NCBI GenBank assembly: GCA_030753015.1 | Contig: JASMDC010000035.1 | Span: 1 to 36,044 of the forward strand | Source: Candidatus Undinarchaeales archaeon | GTDB lineage: Archaea; SpSt-1190; JASMDC01 | Reading direction: 5' to 3' | DNA: 36,044 nt | In this document: in pieces, positions 26,334-33,329 of the stretch | Layout: every line of letters begins with the position of its first letter | Numbering within the stretch: position 1 is the stretch's first letter | The notes under the pieces: model-generated | Told to the model about the DNA's origin: nothing | The model's database searches: none | Seen by the model: only the letters and a program-made list of their open reading frames with translations | Translations under genes and position numbers: made by a program

Positions 26334-27266
26334 TCATGATCCTCCTTGTTGTTGTGGGGTTCCTTTGAGGAGGTCCAACCCCCCCAGTGAGACCAGTTTC
26401 TTTGCGAGCTTGCTTGCGGTCCCGGAACCGTCATCGGGAGATCCTTCACCCGCTAGGTCGATCCTCCATTTCCCGTCGGGGGATGCCACGGCCACCTGCA
26501 GACGAAGGACAGTGGAGGACATGCGGGCAAGCACGCCAATTGGGACCTGGCACCCTCCGCCAACCCCCTCAAGGAAGCAACGCTCCGCAGCAACCTCCTG
26601 CCGGCTCGAAAAGTGGTCCACCCTCTCCAGGATGGAACGTATCTCATCATCATCGGCTCTCGCCTCCACACCGATGGCGCCCTGCCCCGCAGCAGGCGTG
26701 ATGACGTCCTCGGGTATGACCGTGGTCCTGACATCTTCTGGTCGGAGCCGGAGGATGCCGGCCTGCGCCAGGATGACGGCGTCAAGCTCACCGGAGCGCA
26801 CCTTCTCGATCCGGGTGTCGACGTTACCCCTGATGTCCATGATGTTAAGGTCGGACCTTGCGTAGAGGGCAAGCGCTCGCCTCCTCAGGCTGCCGGTACC
26901 CACCTGAGCGGCGCTGTGGATATTCTCCAGGGTGCAACCATCCGTCGTGATGAGGGCATCCCGGGGATCCTCCCGCTCCAGGATGGCTCCAAGTGCGATC
27001 CCCTCGTCCCGCTCCACGGGGATGTCCTTCATGCTGTGCACGGCCACGTCCACACGGTCGTCCAGGAGCGCTCGGTCGATCTCCTTCACGAACATACCCT
27101 TGTCCTGCACCTTAGGTGTGCGATCACTCCCGACCGCATCCCCCGAGGTCCGTATCTTGACGATCTTTGTGTCCTGATCGGGGAACGCGCTACTCAGCTT
27201 TTCAACAAGGATCTCGGCCTGGCGCATGGCAAGCCTGCTACCTCGGGTCCCGATCCTCAATGTCAT
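26334..27266 (-). CDS. hemC: Porphobilinogen deaminase (hydroxymethylbilane synthase)
   Basis: A 310-aa protein that polymerises four porphobilinogens into hydroxymethylbilane. Cys239 in GGGCQVPIG carries the dipyrromethane cofactor. The N-terminal IGTRGSRLAMRQA, the catalytic aspartate in HSMKDIP (Asp81) and the GTGSLRRRA arginines are intact. Length is typical. Its ATG overlaps the hemA stop by 4 bp (27263-27266), so the two are translationally coupled. Confidence 0.94.
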   Translation of the reverse strand: MTLRIGTRGSRLAMRQAEILVEKLSSAFPDQDTKIVKIRTSGDAVGSDRTPKVQDKGMFVKEIDRALLDDRVDVAVHSMKDIPVERDEGIALGAILEREDPRDALITTDGCTLENIHSAAQVGTGSLRRRALALYARSDLNIMDIRGNVDTRIEKVRSGELDAVILAQAGILRLRPEDVRTTVIPEDVITPAAGQGAIGVEARADDDEIRSILERVDHFSSRQEVAAERCFLEGVGGGCQVPIGVLARMSSTVLRLQVAVASPDGKWRIDLAGEGSPDDGSGTASKLAKKLVSLGGLDLLKGTPQQQGGS

Positions 27267-28552
27267 CTTCGCATCCCCTCGATGAGAAGTCGCTGGTCGG
27301 GCGCAGCGTCCAGTTCGAAGAGGTCACGGACGGATTCCGCCTGCCGCTCACCCTCCGCGGAGGTCGCCTGCATCCTCAGGTTCCTGACAGGGTCCTCGAG
27401 AATCTTCTTGGTGAGGCTACGGCTCATGTCATGGATGATTCTTCTGTCTCGCTCGGAGAGCTCGCCCAGCATGGCGAGTGCCCGCCTGAGCTCGCGTGAC
27501 CTGATGTCCTCGATCCTCGAGTAGAGGGATGAGATGATCGGTTCGATGTGGATGCGGGAGAGCCGAGCGGTGAACGTGGCCACCTCGTCCTCGACGATGT
27601 GTTCCGCTCGATGGGATTCCTTCTGGCGGTTCAGACGGTTCTCCTCGGCGATCCGGTCCAGCGAGTCCATGTCGTGGAGATGTACGCCTTGGATCTCCGT
27701 GATGGCCGGATCGAAGTCCCGGGGGACCGCGATGTCGATGATGTGGAGGTCTCGCTCGTTCTCCTGCCCCACCCGTGCCTTGATGACCCGTTCCATATCC
27801 TCTCGTCGTACGATGTGGCGCGGGGCGGCGGTCGAGCTGATGACCAGGTCCGCTTCCACGAGAGCGTCCTGGAGACGGTCGAGCCGCTGGGCCGTCCCTC
27901 CAAAGCGCCGGGCGATCCGTTCCGCCTTCGTAAAGGTCCGGTTGGCAAAGATGATCGTCCCCACTCCTTTTTCCGCGAGAATGCCCGCGATCAACTCAGC
28001 GTTCTTACCTGCGCCGATCACGAGCACCTGCTGGAGCCCTGTGTCGTCGAACAATCCTTCCGCGAGCTTGACCGCGGCCGAGGCCACTGAGACGGTCCCC
28101 CGAGACACACCTGTGACGGTTCTAACCCGCTTCCCGACGCAGACCGCTTTCTGGAAGATACGACCCAGGACCGGGCCCGAGGTCCCGTTCTCCTCGGAGG
28201 ATGCGAGCGCATCCCGGACCTGGCCAAGTATCTGACCCTCCCCGACCATGAGCGAGTCCAGGCTGGATGCCACACGGAACAGGTGCCTGATCGCGTCCGC
28301 ACCCGAGTAGGTATAGACCACGTTCCTGAGGGCCTCCATATCCGTTCCTGACGCTTCTCGGATTATCTCGAGCGTCGTTGCGATCAGGTCATCCGCGCTC
28401 TCTCCGACCGAGTAGACCTCCAACCGGTTGCACGTTGCCACCACGACCGTCTCAGTCATCCTCTGGCATGGTAGGAGATCGTTGACGCGGCGCAGGGTGC
28501 GCTTGGATGTGAACCGTCCCCGGACCGAGAGGGGGGTGGTCAGGTGGCTCAT
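27263..28552 (-). CDS. hemA: Glutamyl-tRNA reductase
   Basis: It reduces glutamyl-tRNA to glutamate-1-semialdehyde with NADPH, the committed step of tetrapyrrole synthesis. From the ATG at 28552 the protein is 429 aa, with catalytic Cys41 in ATCNRLEVYS, a Rossmann motif VLVIGAGKNAELI and the C-terminal helical dimerisation domain. That start lacks the first beta strand of the family. In frame just upstream, the DNA encodes HIVVVG before MSHLTTPLSVR, matching that missing strand, but without ATG, GTG or TTG. An ATT at 28571-28573, 8 nt after GGAGG, would restore it and put the active Cys at residue 48. I report the conservative start here; the longer protein is likely the real one. Confidence 0.92.
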   Translation of the reverse strand: MSHLTTPLSVRGRFTSKRTLRRVNDLLPCQRMTETVVVATCNRLEVYSVGESADDLIATTLEIIREASGTDMEALRNVVYTYSGADAIRHLFRVASSLDSLMVGEGQILGQVRDALASSEENGTSGPVLGRIFQKAVCVGKRVRTVTGVSRGTVSVASAAVKLAEGLFDDTGLQQVLVIGAGKNAELIAGILAEKGVGTIIFANRTFTKAERIARRFGGTAQRLDRLQDALVEADLVISSTAAPRHIVRREDMERVIKARVGQENERDLHIIDIAVPRDFDPAITEIQGVHLHDMDSLDRIAEENRLNRQKESHRAEHIVEDEVATFTARLSRIHIEPIISSLYSRIEDIRSRELRRALAMLGELSERDRRIIHDMSRSLTKKILEDPVRNLRMQATSAEGERQAESVRDLFELDAAPDQRLLIEGMRR

Positions 28553-28554
28553 CC

Positions 28555-29190
28555 CTACGACGACGATGTGAATTCCTCAACCCTCCGTACGATCTCTGTC
28601 TCAGAGGCCCCGCCTTTGAGTAGGTCCAGTAGCACCTGGTGTGGGATGGCATTGAAGAACGCCATCCTCTCCTCGACGTTCACCAGCCTTCTCTTGACCG
28701 TTGGTCTCAGGCTACCAAGGATGTCGAGGAGCCTTCCGTACTCCTCTCCATACAAATCCCCCAGCTCCAGCCGTATGCTCCTGGCCAGGGCCGGGCTCTT
28801 CCCGTCCGTGCCGACGGCTATGGTGAGAGATCCCCTTCGGAGCACGGATGGCATGATAAAGTCGCTGTCATCGCGGGAGTCCGCGACGTTGACGATGGTT
28901 CCGTTGGCGCGGGCATCACGAGAGACGGCCGAGTTCATGGCCAGGTCATCGGTGGCAGCGATGACGAGGAATGCATCCCGGACGTGTTGTACCTTGTACT
29001 CCTCTCGGATGTGGATCACCCTGCCCTCGCCCTCAAGTTCCGCGATCCCCGGAGTAACGTCCGGGCTGACCACCGTCACCTGCTCAGTACAGCGAAGGAT
29101 GGAGCGGACCTTGCGTTCAGCGACCGTTCCGCCGCCGACAACGACACACCGCCGATCTTCAAGATGGAGATTGACCGGGAACGCGTCCAC
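28555..29190 (-). CDS. Precorrin-2 dehydrogenase / possible sirohydrochlorin ferrochelatase
   Basis: A 211-aa protein of the Met8p / CysG N-terminal type. It oxidises precorrin-2 to sirohydrochlorin with NAD and in some members also inserts iron. Residues 15-30 hold the NAD-binding VVVGGGTVAERKV. Asp104 in NVADSRDDSDF matches the catalytic aspartate numbered 104 in E. coli CysG. No separate ferrochelatase is in the window, which favours a bifunctional enzyme here. The start is GTG at 29190 preceded by GGTGAT; an ATG 4 nt upstream is out of frame. It lies 62 bp after the ATP sulfurylase gene. Confidence 0.9.
   Translation of the reverse strand: MDAFPVNLHLEDRRCVVVGGGTVAERKVRSILRCTEQVTVVSPDVTPGIAELEGEGRVIHIREEYKVQHVRDAFLVIAATDDLAMNSAVSRDARANGTIVNVADSRDDSDFIMPSVLRRGSLTIAVGTDGKSPALARSIRLELGDLYGEEYGRLLDILGSLRPTVKRRLVNVEERMAFFNAIPHQVLLDLLKGGASETEIVRRVEEFTSSS
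28571..28586 (-). promoter_or_regulatory. Ribosome site and candidate ATT start of hemA
   Basis: On the minus strand GGAGG (28582-28586) is followed after 8 nt by ATT (28571-28573), in frame with hemA and just after an in-frame TGA at 28577-28579. No ATG, GTG or TTG occurs between that stop and the ATG at 28552. The site lies inside the 3' end of the precorrin-2 dehydrogenase gene, whose stop is at 28555-28557. Confidence 0.5.
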
Positions 29191-29252
29191 GCATCACCCC
29201 CCCTCTCCAGGCTTCTAGTCCTGATGTGCCTCCGTGCTCGAACGATCTCAGC

Positions 29253-30416
29253 TCAGATCCCTCCTCCATCCTGGTAGTGCATCGCTAGGATCTCGGCGAC
29301 CTCGCCTCGTGTGCACTCCTTCGGCAGGGACGCTCCGATTCTCAGGAGTTCACGTACCTTCGTACCGCTTAAGAATATGTGGTCGCTCTTTGGATGCGGG
29401 CACGTTTTAGTTGTGGCCATGGCATCGCATCTCTTGCAGTAGAAAGCATGGTCGAACATAATGGGCGTGATCGAGAGCTCCTCCATGGTGAACTCCAGAA
29501 AGAGATTCTGCGCGTCGAACGTGCCGTAATAGTTACCCACACCCGCGTGATCCCTCCCAACGATGAAGTGGGTGCACCCGTAGTTCTTCCGAACGAGCGC
29601 GTGGAAGATGGCTTCCCGCGGTCCCGCGTATCTCATGGCCGCTGGGAACACGCTCAATTGGACCCTGTCCTTCGGGTAGTATTCCTCTATGGCGGACTCG
29701 TAGGAGTTCAATATGACGTTGGCAGGTACGTCCCCCTTCTTGGTCTGTCCGACAAGAGGGTGGATGAGGAGTCCGTCGACGGTCTCCAAGGCGCACTTCT
29801 GGATGTACTCGTGCCCCCTGTGGATGGGATTCCGCGTCTGGAATCCCACCACTGTCCTCCAGCCCTTCTGCTCGAAGGACTTCCGCGTCAGAGCCGGATC
29901 GAGACAGTACTTCTCCAAGGAACCGTGGCCTGGTCTGCGGAGCAGGGTTACCTTCCCCCCCACGAGCGTCTCGCTGTCCGAGTAGATCTTATTCACACCT
30001 GGGTGGTCGATGTCAGTGGTCCGGAAGACGAGACTGGCTTCCTTCTCCTTGTCGCGGGTGAACTTCTCCTCGATCCTGATCGTCCCGAGGATCTCGCCCG
30101 CAGGTGTTGAGAGGGCACGCTCGTCGCCGACATCGATCCCCTTCGCTACTGTTTTCGTCACGGGGAGCGTGATAGGCAGTGACCAGATGAGGCCGTTGGA
30201 CAGCCTCATTTCCTCCACCACGCTCAGATAGTCCTCCTGCGTCATGAAACCCTCAAGGGGACTGAAGGCGCCAACTGAAATGAGCTCGAGATCGGCGATG
30301 GACCACTCATCGAGCTCTATCCGTTGGAGCTCACCGGCCTCACGGCACGCCTCTTTCCCTTTTCTCTCTGATACGGTCCTGTCGATGAGCCGGCCGCCAT
30401 GCGGTGAGATCGTCAT
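29253..30416 (-). CDS. sat: ATP sulfurylase (sulfate adenylyltransferase)
   Basis: A 387-aa homomeric-type ATP sulfurylase, which activates sulfate with ATP to adenosine 5'-phosphosulfate. [12 protein letters not shown] holds the active-site HxGH-like motif, and GRDHAGVG and the basic MRYAGPREA loop are present. A C-terminal CKRC...C cluster may bind zinc, as in several archaeal and bacterial Sat proteins. I start at the ATG at 30416, 11 bp after the cysH stop. The frame is open 107 codons further, but that part overlaps cysH and is unlike the family. No APS kinase gene follows, in keeping with direct APS reduction. Confidence 0.93.
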   Translation of the reverse strand: MTISPHGGRLIDRTVSERKGKEACREAGELQRIELDEWSIADLELISVGAFSPLEGFMTQEDYLSVVEEMRLSNGLIWSLPITLPVTKTVAKGIDVGDERALSTPAGEILGTIRIEEKFTRDKEKEASLVFRTTDIDHPGVNKIYSDSETLVGGKVTLLRRPGHGSLEKYCLDPALTRKSFEQKGWRTVVGFQTRNPIHRGHEYIQKCALETVDGLLIHPLVGQTKKGDVPANVILNSYESAIEEYYPKDRVQLSVFPAAMRYAGPREAIFHALVRKNYGCTHFIVGRDHAGVGNYYGTFDAQNLFLEFTMEELSITPIMFDHAFYCKRCDAMATTKTCPHPKSDHIFLSGTKVRELLRIGASLPKECTRGEVAEILAMHYQDGGGI

Positions 30417-30427
30417 TGCGTCACGTC

Positions 30428-31153
30428 CTAACACTGCTTTCTTCCCGGATGCAGACCGCATTCCTTGGTGTCGGGTGATTCCCACCACCAGCGACCAGCC
30501 CGGACGTTCTCTCCCGACTCGATCGCCCGGGTGCAGGGCTCGCATCCGATGCTCGGGAAGCCCTTGTCGTGGAGCTTGTTGTAAGGGATGTCGTTCTCCT
30601 TGATGTAGGCCCAGATCTCCTCCTCGCTCCAGTCGGCCAGCGGATTCAGCTTGACGAGCCCGTTCCCCTCGTCCCACTCCACCTTTGGCAGCCCCACCCG
30701 GGTGGTGGACTGGGCCCGGCGGAGGCCGGTGACCCACGCGTCAAGGACCGAGAGGGCCCTTTTGAGAGGTTCGACCTTCCTGATGACGCAGCATTCCCTT
30801 CGGTTGTCCACGCTCTCCTTGAAGGAGAAGAATCCCTTCTGCTCAGAGAGCTCTTGAAGGGCCTTCGTGTCGGGGGAGTAGACCACAAGCTCCTTGCCAT
30901 ACTTCTTCCTGACCTCCTCCATGACGGAGTAGGTATCCTCGTGGAGCCGTCCCGTGTCCAGGGTGAAAACCTTCACGTCAGGTCGGGCCTTCAGTGCCAG
31001 GTCCATCAGTACCACGTCCTCTGCCCCGAAGCTCGAGGCGATACCGATCTTGGGGGAGAAGCGGTCGATGGCCCATATAAGGACCTCCTTCGCGTCAGCA
31101 TTCTCAAGTTTTTTGTTCGCGGCTTCGATTTCTTCTTTGATTGATTCGTCCAT
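30428..31153 (-). CDS. cysH: APS reductase, CysH type with [4Fe-4S] motif
   Basis: A 241-aa PP-loop type reductase. The C121-C122 pair ([11 protein letters not shown]) and C204-x2-C207 (GCEPC) are the four ligands that mark APS-using enzymes. Cys232 in KECGLH is the catalytic nucleophile. The expected reaction reduces APS to sulfite and AMP, with electrons from thioredoxin or similar. The absence of APS kinase nearby agrees with APS rather than PAPS as substrate. ATG at 31153 has AGGTGAT upstream. It lies 18 bp after the second TauE gene and 11 bp before sat. Confidence 0.92.
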   Translation of the reverse strand: MDESIKEEIEAANKKLENADAKEVLIWAIDRFSPKIGIASSFGAEDVVLMDLALKARPDVKVFTLDTGRLHEDTYSVMEEVRKKYGKELVVYSPDTKALQELSEQKGFFSFKESVDNRRECCVIRKVEPLKRALSVLDAWVTGLRRAQSTTRVGLPKVEWDEGNGLVKLNPLADWSEEEIWAYIKENDIPYNKLHDKGFPSIGCEPCTRAIESGENVRAGRWWWESPDTKECGLHPGRKQC

Positions 31154-31171
31154 CTTGTATCACCTGTAATG

Positions 31172-31915
31172 TTAGATGAGCATGAGCTTGACTCCCGAGA
31201 GCGCGACCATCGAGCCGATGGCGAGGTTAATCCTCCTGTTCTCCATCGTTAGACAATAGTGGCTTCCGATCAACAATCCCGGTATGGCCCCCAGAGTGAG
31301 GTCGAACGTGAGGCTGTAGTCCACGATGCCCATTGAGATGAACGCCGCGGTGGCCGGGAGGGAGAGGAGCGCCATGATCATGAGGTTCGTGCCCACTGCC
31401 TTCCTCGGCTCGAGGCCGTTGATGTGTATGAGCGCTATGATGATGAACGGTCCGCCTATGGAGCTGATGCCCATGAGGAGGCCGATGAGGAGAAAGTACG
31501 ACACGAGGAGGACGTTCCTCCTAACGCTGAAATTCGACGGGTCGTGGGATTGATGCTTTTCTTCCTTCTTGAAGAGAAAGGACAGGGCCGCTGCGATGAG
31601 GATAACTCCGAGGAACTGACTAAGGAGCCATTCGGGGAGCGCTCCGAGAAGGCGGGCACCCACGAGGATCCCCGGGATCCCCCCGACCAGCACGGGCGGT
31701 ATGTACCGCAGGTCATAGTTGTCGTGCCCCATGTGCGTCATGGTCGCGATCGATTTCATGATGGTCCCGAAGAGCATGTTGGACGCGACGACGGTCCGGG
31801 GATCGATCCCGAAGATGGAGAAGAGGATGGCCATCCCTATGATTCCCATCCCGATGCTGGTCATCCCCACTACCCCCCCCACGAGGAAACCGACGAGCAC
31901 GTAGGCGGGATTCAC
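31172..31915 (-). CDS. TauE/SafE family permease, copy 2
   Basis: A 247-aa integral membrane protein with about eight hydrophobic segments in two pseudo-repeats. Typical TauE/SafE features are the glycine-rich GFLVGGVVGMTSIGMGIIG and GGIPGILVGARLLGALPE near the N-terminus and VGTNLM plus GAIPGLLIGS near the C-terminus. The family moves anions such as sulfite, sulfoacetate or other organosulfur compounds. Next to cysH it may take up sulfate or export toxic sulfite; direction cannot be read from sequence. It starts at GTG (31915) with GGTGATG upstream. It is clearly homologous to the next upstream gene. Confidence 0.87.
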   Translation of the reverse strand: MNPAYVLVGFLVGGVVGMTSIGMGIIGMAILFSIFGIDPRTVVASNMLFGTIMKSIATMTHMGHDNYDLRYIPPVLVGGIPGILVGARLLGALPEWLLSQFLGVILIAAALSFLFKKEEKHQSHDPSNFSVRRNVLLVSYFLLIGLLMGISSIGGPFIIIALIHINGLEPRKAVGTNLMIMALLSLPATAAFISMGIVDYSLTFDLTLGAIPGLLIGSHYCLTMENRRINLAIGSMVALSGVKLMLI

Positions 31916-32091
31916 GATCCGACATCACCACTCGATTGCCCGGACCCGCTCCCGGTGTCCAATGGGTCATTGTCCTGCGGAATGGAGATGGTCGGGCACA
32001 TTCTTCTCACCGAACCAATCCTACCACTCATCATCTTACTCCAGCCGCACACCTGTTTAAGAGGTTATCGTCCATGCCTTTCACCTTTCGG

Positions 32092-32841
32092 TCAGAAGAG
32101 CATGAGCTTCATGCCCGAGAGTGCGATCATCGAGCTGAGCGCAAGATGCATGTTCTCCTGCTTCGACCTAACACAGAAATGGCTCCCGATCAGCAGTCCG
32201 GGAAGGGAACCGAGCGTAAGGTTCATGGCGAGCGGTATGTCCACGAGGCCCATGTGAAGGAAGGCGAGCGTGGCCGGGATCGAGAGGAGTGTCGCGATCA
32301 CCAGGTTCGTGCCCACGGCTTTTTGCGGTTCGAGGCCAAGGCCTCCGACGAACATGAGGATGAAGAACGTTCCGCTCCCCATCGAGCTCAAGCCTATGAC
32401 GAGACCTATGGAGAGGCTGCTTGCCATTATGCTAATCCTCGTACGACGGTTCATCGTTGATAGTTCATGTGGGTGGCTCTCCCCCTTCTTCTTCAAGAAG
32501 AAGGCGAGCGCTGCCGTCATGAGGATCGCTCCGAGGGACCTTCTCAGGATCCATTCCGGGAGCGCTCCGAGCAGTTGGGTCCCTATGAGAACTCCGGGGA
32601 TCCCACCCATAAGGGCCGGAATGATAACTGCCTTTTCGAGGTTCTTATAGCTGGCATGCCTCAGCGCAGCTATCGACTTCATGAGGGTTCCAAAGAGCAT
32701 ATTTGAGGCCACCACGACCTTCGGATTGATACCGAAGACGAAGAGAAGTGACGAGGCTCCAATGGTACCTAGACCTATCCCGCTCAATCCCACGAGCCCT
32801 CCCACGAGGAAACCGAGGATCACTAATGCTGGTTCTATCAT
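32092..32841 (-). CDS. TauE/SafE family permease, copy 1
   Basis: A 249-aa membrane protein, first gene of the sulfur operon. It shares with copy 2 the same segments in the same order (VVVASNMLFGT, GGIPG, LGALPEW, KAVGTNL, LPGLLIGSH, and a final ALSG-KLML end). A tandem duplication followed by divergence is the simple explanation. It differs at residues 15-35, which could alter substrate choice. The ATG at 32841 is preceded by AGGTGATA at 32846-32853. A gap of 176 bp to copy 2 contains only a weak TATA-like patch, so I treat both as one operon. Confidence 0.87.
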   Translation of the reverse strand: MIEPALVILGFLVGGLVGLSGIGLGTIGASSLLFVFGINPKVVVASNMLFGTLMKSIAALRHASYKNLEKAVIIPALMGGIPGVLIGTQLLGALPEWILRRSLGAILMTAALAFFLKKKGESHPHELSTMNRRTRISIMASSLSIGLVIGLSSMGSGTFFILMFVGGLGLEPQKAVGTNLVIATLLSIPATLAFLHMGLVDIPLAMNLTLGSLPGLLIGSHFCVRSKQENMHLALSSMIALSGMKLMLF

Positions 32842-32867
32842 GTGGTATCACCTATCAGTATTCTTGT

Positions 32868-32879
32868 CAGAACGTTCTG
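32868..32879. promoter_or_regulatory. 12-bp perfect palindrome before the sulfur operon
   Basis: CAGAAC and GTTCTG are exact reverse complements with no spacer, ending 27 bp before the first permease ATG. It lies downstream of the predicted promoter and leader ORFs. It may be an operator for a dimeric regulator or a weak RNA hairpin. No TATA box is evident next to it. Confidence 0.4.
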
Positions 32880-33003
32880 CGCGCCTTGCCGCACTCTACT
32901 GAACGGCGGCAGACGGACATTGCTCCCACGAATCCCCGAAGGGGGTCGAGCGACCGCTCCCCGGATGTGAGGGCTCCGGGTCACTAAGAAGAAGAAATCG
33001 ACG

Positions 33004-33081
33004 CTACTGCTGGGATCCTTTGTGCTGCGACCGACAAAGGCACTCCCCCCAGGGGACCTTGCGATCGTTCACAGAGAGCAT
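33004..33081 (-). CDS. Leader mini-ORF 2 with GECLCRS
   Basis: A 25-codon ORF in the leader of the sulfur operon, starting MLSVND and containing GECLCRS before ending in a TAG at 33004-33006. Its Cys codons TGC-CTT-TGT form the 5' arm of a perfect 7-bp hairpin (33034-33040 with 33017-33023). The stop is followed by a pyrimidine-rich tract (32984-33003). The ribosome site is weak (GGCGGG next to the ATG). From the shared Glu codon to the stop it is exactly as long as mini-ORF 1. It is probably regulatory rather than enzymatic; coding is inferred from frame conservation between the two copies. Confidence 0.5.
   Translation of the reverse strand: MLSVNDRKVPWGECLCRSQHKGSQQ
33026..33050 (-). repeat. 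25-bp direct repeat, downstream copy
   Basis: It is identical over 25 bp to 33150-33174, at a distance of 124 bp, and embedded in a longer imperfect similarity of about 60 bp (both copies have a GAAGAAA tract and GCTACT on the plus strand before it). On the minus strand it encodes GECLCRS within mini-ORF 2. No third copy was noticed in the window. Confidence 0.85.
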
Positions 33082-33127
33082 ACCCGCCGGTAGCGAGAGG
33101 TGTTGTGCGTGGAAAGAAGAAAGGTTG

Positions 33128-33181
33128 CTACTCAGAAGGGGCCTGTGGATGCGACCGACAAAGGCACTCCCCCCGAGTCAT
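33128..33181 (-). CDS. Leader mini-ORF 1 (MTRGECLCRSHPQAPSE)
   Basis: A 17-codon ORF with ATG at 33181 and TAG at 33128-33130. The TATA box TTTATAAA at 33205-33212 has its centre 27.5 nt from the ATG, the same spacing as for the 2479-aa gene at 15232. That predicts a leaderless start directly on this ORF. Two Cys codons and an Arg codon lie at positions 6, 8 and 9. They form one arm of a predicted hairpin closed by GGGG/CCCC. The stop is followed by a pyrimidine-rich tract (33111-33127). It is the first ORF of the transcript that leads into the cysteine biosynthesis genes. Confidence 0.55.
   Translation of the reverse strand: MTRGECLCRSHPQAPSE
33150..33174 (-). repeat. 25-bp direct repeat, upstream copy
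   Basis: Same 25-bp unit as 33026-33050. In this copy it encodes GECLCRS in mini-ORF 1. The sequence after the unit differs from the other copy, yet both keep 24 nt to the stop codon and both keep pairing with the repeat's inner arm. Confidence 0.85.
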
Positions 33182-33196
33182 ATCACAATAGTTATG

Positions 33197-33213
33197 TTTT
33201 ATAATTTATAAAA
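33197..33213. promoter_or_regulatory. Symmetric TATA element serving both directions
   Basis: TTTTATAATTTATAAAA is a palindrome around a single central base. Its minus-strand TTTATAAA is placed for a leaderless start of mini-ORF 1 at 33181. Its plus-strand form would start transcription near 33236 toward the radical SAM gene. The strong AT content in a GC-rich window makes it the best candidate promoter of the whole sulfur operon. Confidence 0.65.
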
Positions 33214-33234
33214 GTTTCGAATTGCGCCCCCGTC

Positions 33235-33247
33235 GCTCTCAGAGAGC
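33235..33247. promoter_or_regulatory. 13-bp palindrome at the predicted radical SAM transcript start
   Basis: GCTCTC and GAGAGC flank a single A. It lies about 27 nt downstream of the plus-strand TATA element, where a bound repressor would block transcription of the radical SAM gene. An operator role is inference. Confidence 0.4.
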
Positions 33248-33296
33248 CTTGCACTGCTAGGTTAGTTGAGAATATAGGGGAAAGGAGTTTGTCTTT

Positions 33297-33329
33297 ATGC
33301 AGGATCGACGCGATCGGGAGAGAAGGTGA
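33297..33329 (+). CDS. 10-codon upstream ORF coupled to the radical SAM gene
   Basis: ATG at 33297 follows AAGGAG (33282-33286) at good spacing and reads MQDRRDRERR before a TGA at 33327-33329. That stop overlaps the GTG start of the radical SAM gene at 33326. The peptide itself, seven of ten residues being Arg or Asp, looks meaningless, so translational coupling is the likely role if it is translated. Confidence 0.35.
   Translation: MQDRRDRERR

Noticed and set aside
30417-30737. 107-codon N-terminal extension of ATP sulfurylase
   Set aside because: It overlaps the cysH coding region in another frame and has no similarity to Sat; the ATG at 30416 follows the cysH stop closely.
33026-33174. 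CRISPR-like array
   Set aside because: Only two copies of a 25-bp unit with a 99-bp gap, no third copy, no cas genes; the units fit conserved mini-ORFs and hairpins better.
33020-33211. 63-codon plus-strand ORF across the leader region
   Set aside because: The two repeat copies fall in different frames of this ORF, so it is not the conserved reading. The minus-strand frames are shared by both copies.
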